From Pseudarthrobacter phenanthrenivorans (lineage in GTDB: Bacteria; Actinomycetota; Actinomycetes; Actinomycetales; Micrococcaceae): a DNA stretch of 64,000 nucleotides. Location of the stretch: positions 87,381 through 151,380 of the forward strand of contig NZ_JWTB01000004.1 in the NCBI RefSeq assembly GCF_000813845.1. The letters are read 5' to 3'. Numbering within the stretch: position 1 is the first letter of the stretch; each line of letters starts with the position of its first letter. The position numbers and the translations under genes were made by a program. Under the pieces are notes generated by a model that was given only the letters and a program-made list of their open reading frames with translations, was not told where the DNA came from and made no database searches. Below, one piece after another: positions 61,488-64,000 of the stretch.

Positions 61488-62410
61488 CAGCTGGCCCCGG
61501 GATGCTCGCGGGCCAGCACCTGCATCTCCGCGAGGATGTAGCCCAGGTACTCCGAGTGCTTGCCCTGCCGGCCTCCGCCCGGCGCTGCCGGAACATCCGG
61601 CACCTCCAGTTCGGCTTCGGCAAGGACTTCGGCGGTCAGGCGGTCAAAGTCGTCCTTCAGCGAGGAAGGCGCGACGACGGCACCCGCCTCCGCGAGGCGC
61701 TGCGTCAGCTCATCGTCGCGGAACAGTTCGGCAACGTACGGCCACATGGTGCGCAGGCCGTGAATCATCCGGGTGCGGGATTCCTCGGTGCCGCCGGCCA
61801 GGCGCAGGATCCACTGTGAGCTGTGGTCGCGGTGGTAGTCCACTTCCTTCACGGCCTTGGCGGCGATGGCTGCCAGGGTCTGGTCCGTGGATCCCGTGAG
61901 GCGGCGGTAGAGCTCGTACTGGTAGTAGCTCACCACGAACTGGCGGGCGATGGTGGCCGCGAAGTCGCCGTTGGGCTGTTCGAACAGCTGCACGCTGCGG
62001 AACTCGTGTTCGCGGCGGAAGTAGGCCAGGTCATCCTCGGACTTGGCGGTGCCGTCCTCGTTGGGCATGCCGGCTCCGGCGTAGGTGAGGAAGCTGCGGG
62101 CGTGCCCCAGCTGGTCCAGGGCGATGTTGCCCAGGGCGATGTCCTCCTCCAGCTCCGGGGCGCGGGAAATCCAGTGGCCCAGGCGCTGGGCGAGGATCAG
62201 CGCGTCGTCACCCAGGCGCAGGGCGTACTCGGCGATGTCCCCGGACGGCTTCACCAGGCCGGTCCTGACTTCCAACGCGATGTCCTCCGGGCGGAGGGCG
62301 TTACCGGGGGTAATTCTTGTGGCGCTGGCGTTGCTGTCCCCGCCTGCGACGCCGGTGGAGATGTCGCCGTGGCCGGTGGTTTCGGGGGTGCTGGTTTCGG
62401 GGGTGCTCAC
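61484..62410 (-). CDS. paaC: Phenylacetyl-CoA epoxidase structural subunit PaaC
   Basis: A 308-residue ferritin-like subunit (YALRLGDDALILAQRLGHWI; AIAAKAVKEVDYHRDH). It carries a longer Thr/Ser/Gly N-terminal extension (about 45 residues) than the usual family length of about 250. Non-catalytic scaffold that pairs with PaaA. Overlaps paaB by four bases. Confidence 0.9.
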   Translation of the reverse strand: MSTPETSTPETTGHGDISTGVAGGDSNASATRITPGNALRPEDIALEVRTGLVKPSGDIAEYALRLGDDALILAQRLGHWISRAPELEEDIALGNIALDQLGHARSFLTYAGAGMPNEDGTAKSEDDLAYFRREHEFRSVQLFEQPNGDFAATIARQFVVSYYQYELYRRLTGSTDQTLAAIAAKAVKEVDYHRDHSSQWILRLAGGTEESRTRMIHGLRTMWPYVAELFRDDELTQRLAEAGAVVAPSSLKDDFDRLTAEVLAEAELEVPDVPAAPGGGRQGKHSEYLGYILAEMQVLAREHPGASW

Positions 62411-62802
62411 AGGTGCTTCACCCCTTCGCTCTTGGTGTAGTACGTGGCGTGGCGGTAGTCCTTGCCCTGCGGGCTTTCAAAAAAGCTGCCCTTGGAGTCG
62501 GGGTCGCTGGCGGCGATCGCGTCAGCCGGGACCACCCAGATGGAGACGCCCTCGTTGCGGCGGGTGTACAGGTCCCGTGCGTTCCGGAGGGCCATGGCGG
62601 CATCCGGCGCGTGCAGGGATCCGGCGTGGACGTGGCTCAGGCCGCGGCTGGACCGGACGAAGACCTCCCACAGGCCCCAGGCGGAGCGGTCGTGGTGCTC
62701 GGCGGGGGCCGGGTTCTCCGGGGCGGGGCTTGCCTTCGGGGCTTCGCGGTTGATCTCGGTGGCGGCGCTTGCGGGAGCGTCGGGGTTGCCGTGCGGGCTC
62801 AT
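62407..62802 (-). CDS. paaB: Phenylacetyl-CoA epoxidase subunit PaaB
   Basis: A 131-residue protein with a 38-residue Pro/Ala-rich lead and the PaaB domain [20 protein letters not shown] to [16 protein letters not shown]. It bridges PaaAC dimers. Overlaps paaA by four bases. Confidence 0.9.
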   Translation of the reverse strand: MSPHGNPDAPASAATEINREAPKASPAPENPAPAEHHDRSAWGLWEVFVRSSRGLSHVHAGSLHAPDAAMALRNARDLYTRRNEGVSIWVVPADAIAASDPDSKGSFFESPQGKDYRHATYYTKSEGVKHL

Positions 62803-63803
62803 GCTGCGTATTCCTTCGTCTTCATTGACTGTTTTGCTGCCTGTTTTGCTGCGTAGGCGGCTGCCGCCTCACGGACCCAGGCGCCGTCGTCGTGCGCTGC
62901 CCTCCGGCGCTCCAGGCGCTGGGCGTTGCAGGGACCGCGGCCGGCCAGGACTTCCTGGAACTCGTGCCAGTCCAGGGGCCCGTGCTCCCACTTCCTGGTG
63001 TCCTCGTTGAAGCGGATCTGGTCGTCAGGGAGGGTGAGGCCCAGGACCCGGACCTGCTCCACCATCATGCCCACGAAGCGGCTGCGGAGCTCGTCATTGC
63101 TGAACCGCTTGATGTTCCAGGCCATGGACTGCTTGGAGTTGGGTGAATCGTCGTCGGGCGGGCCGAACATCATCAGGGCCGGGGCGTACCAGCGGTTCAC
63201 GGCGTCCTGCGCCATCTGCTTCTGCTCGGGCGTGCCGTTGGAGAGTTCAAGGAGGATCTCGAAGCCCTGGCGCTGGTGGAAGGACTCTTCCTTGCAGATG
63301 CGCACCATGGCCCGGCCGTAGGGGCCGTACGACGCGCGGCACAGCGGGACCTGGTTGCAGATGGCTGCGCCGTCCACCAGCCAGCCGATGGCGCCCATGT
63401 CCGCCCAGGTCAACGCCGGGTAGTTGAAGATGCTGGAGTAGCGGGCCTTGCCGGCGATGAGGTCGTCCATCATCTTGTCCCGTGTCTGGCCCAGGGTTTC
63501 GGCGGCGCTGTAGAGGTAGAGCCCGTGGCCGGCCTCGTCCTGGACCTTGGCCATGAGGATGGCCTTGCGCTTCAGGCTCGGTGCGCGGGAGATCCAGTTG
63601 GCCTCCGGCTGCATGCCGATGATTTCCGAGTGTGCGTGCTGGGAAACCTGGCGCAGGAGGGTCTTGCGGTAGGCCACCGGCATCCAGTCGCGGGGCTCGA
63701 TGCGCGAGTCCTCGGCGATGATGCGGTCAAAGTGGGCCTGGCCTGCGGCTTCTTCTTCCGGGGATAGCTCAGCGGGCACTGACTGCAGGTTCTGCGCTGC
63801 CAT
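62799..63803 (-). CDS. paaA: Phenylacetyl-CoA epoxidase catalytic subunit PaaA
   Basis: A 334-residue diiron oxygenase: the di-iron ligands lie in VQDEAGHG and [11 protein letters not shown] (two E-x2-H motifs). It makes the ring-1,2-epoxide of phenylacetyl-CoA with PaaBCE. It is the first gene of the operon; a PaaR-like site lies 42 bases upstream. Confidence 0.94.
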   Translation of the reverse strand: MAAQNLQSVPAELSPEEEAAGQAHFDRIIAEDSRIEPRDWMPVAYRKTLLRQVSQHAHSEIIGMQPEANWISRAPSLKRKAILMAKVQDEAGHGLYLYSAAETLGQTRDKMMDDLIAGKARYSSIFNYPALTWADMGAIGWLVDGAAICNQVPLCRASYGPYGRAMVRICKEESFHQRQGFEILLELSNGTPEQKQMAQDAVNRWYAPALMMFGPPDDDSPNSKQSMAWNIKRFSNDELRSRFVGMMVEQVRVLGLTLPDDQIRFNEDTRKWEHGPLDWHEFQEVLAGRGPCNAQRLERRRAAHDDGAWVREAAAAYAAKQAAKQSMKTKEYAA

Positions 63804-63844
63804 GGGTTGCTCCTATGCAATGACCTTCTGGGACGTGCGGAATT

Positions 63845-63866
63845 ATTTACCGACCGTTCGTTCAGG
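63845..63866. promoter_or_regulatory. PaaR-type operator of the paa operon
   Basis: ATTTACCGACCGTTCGTTCAGG fits the 22-bp imperfect palindrome reported for corynebacterial PaaR (ACT-N-ACCG-NN-CG-NN-CGGT-N-AGT) at most fixed bases. It sits 42 bases before paaA, so a TetR-type PaaR should repress the operon until phenylacetyl-CoA binds. Confidence 0.7.
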
Positions 63867-63918
63867 ATATGTTGGCGCGGCGGAACTCGTCAAGCGCCGC
63901 TCCCTCCCGCCTCCCGTG

Positions 63919-64000
63919 ACGCCCCATCAGATCCCGCCCCCTCTCCCGGCACGCCCCATCAGATCCCGCCCCCCTCCCCCGACGCCCCATCAGATCCCGC
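63919..64000. repeat. Tandem repeat of about 32 bp at window end
   Basis: Three direct copies of ACGCCCCATCAGATCCCGC begin at 63919, 63951 and 63982 (spacing 32 and 31), separated by C/T-rich spacers. The array runs off the window. No gene-like frame crosses it. Confidence 0.85.

Overview
The window reads as chromosomal DNA of a high-GC actinobacterium of the Arthrobacter/Pseudarthrobacter type (Micrococcaceae). The main pointers are a C50 carotenoid operon with split lycopene cyclase genes and a lycopene elongase, many GTG/TTG starts, four-base ATGA/GTGA gene overlaps, a phenylacetate (paa) operon with an actinobacterial PaaR-like operator, and LANTG sorting signals. This is inferred from gene content and style; no rRNA or tRNA gene is present to confirm it.

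Layout. 0-0.6 kb: 3' part of a family 2 glycosyltransferase. 0.66-6.4 kb: idi, divergent from crtE-crtB-crtI-crtYe-crtYf-crtEb, which should make decaprenoxanthin-type C50 pigment. 6.43-6.79 kb: a tandem array with an exact 19-bp period. 6.8-8.8 kb: a YcnI/CopC copper-handling set. 8.9-9.26 kb: a gene-free stretch with several nested perfect stems, a candidate structured RNA. 9.27-13.6 kb: four secreted proteins, three with SipW-type (TasA/camelysin-like) signal peptides. 14.1-15.3 kb: a secreted GH26-like glycosidase. 15.5-18.7 kb: an unusual two-gene cassette of a PqqD-like/M50 membrane metalloprotease and an acidic repeat protein with no K, R, C, F or W after residue 24. 18.8-21.4 kb: small membrane proteins, a DMT-type transporter and a duplicated-domain secreted protein. 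21.4-23.7 kb: glutamate decarboxylase with a class II glutamine amidotransferase. 23.9-28.6 kb: a GntR/FCD regulator with its likely operator, an amino-acid-type ABC transporter and an FMN-dependent alpha-hydroxyacid oxidase.

28.65-33.65 kb is a patchwork: a decayed phage-like gene end, an SGNH lipoprotein, two hexapeptide acyltransferases (one broken by two single-base G-run expansions), a MinD-like ATPase, two tiny membrane proteins and a metallo-beta-lactamase-fold hydrolase. 34.0-53.1 kb is an exopolysaccharide/cell-surface locus: BY-kinase with fused Wzz, acyltransferases, glycosyltransferases, polymerase, flippase, FrhB-like/pyruvyl transferase pair, initiating sugar transferase, DUF4012 protein, sortase substrate with three LANTG motifs, VanZ-like protein and RfbA. 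Its 34-47 kb core is visibly poorer in GC than the flanks, which suggests horizontal acquisition. 53.2-58.7 kb is a second surface operon on the minus strand: Tat-exported protein, PqqD-like protein, HPr-kinase-like ATPase, second BY-kinase, NTP_transf_5-type nucleotidyltransferase and galU. 58.9-63.8 kb: paaABCDE plus an enoyl-CoA hydratase/isomerase gene. The window ends in a roughly 32-bp tandem repeat.

How it works together. RfbA and GalU supply activated sugars, the sugar transferase and glycosyltransferases build the repeat unit, acyl and pyruvyl groups decorate it, Wzx and Wzy export and polymerise it, and the two BY-kinases probably set chain length. The best candidates for undescribed biology are the M50/repeat-protein cassette, the HprK-like/PqqD/nucleotidyltransferase operon with its Tat substrate, and the candidate RNA at 8.96-9.14 kb.
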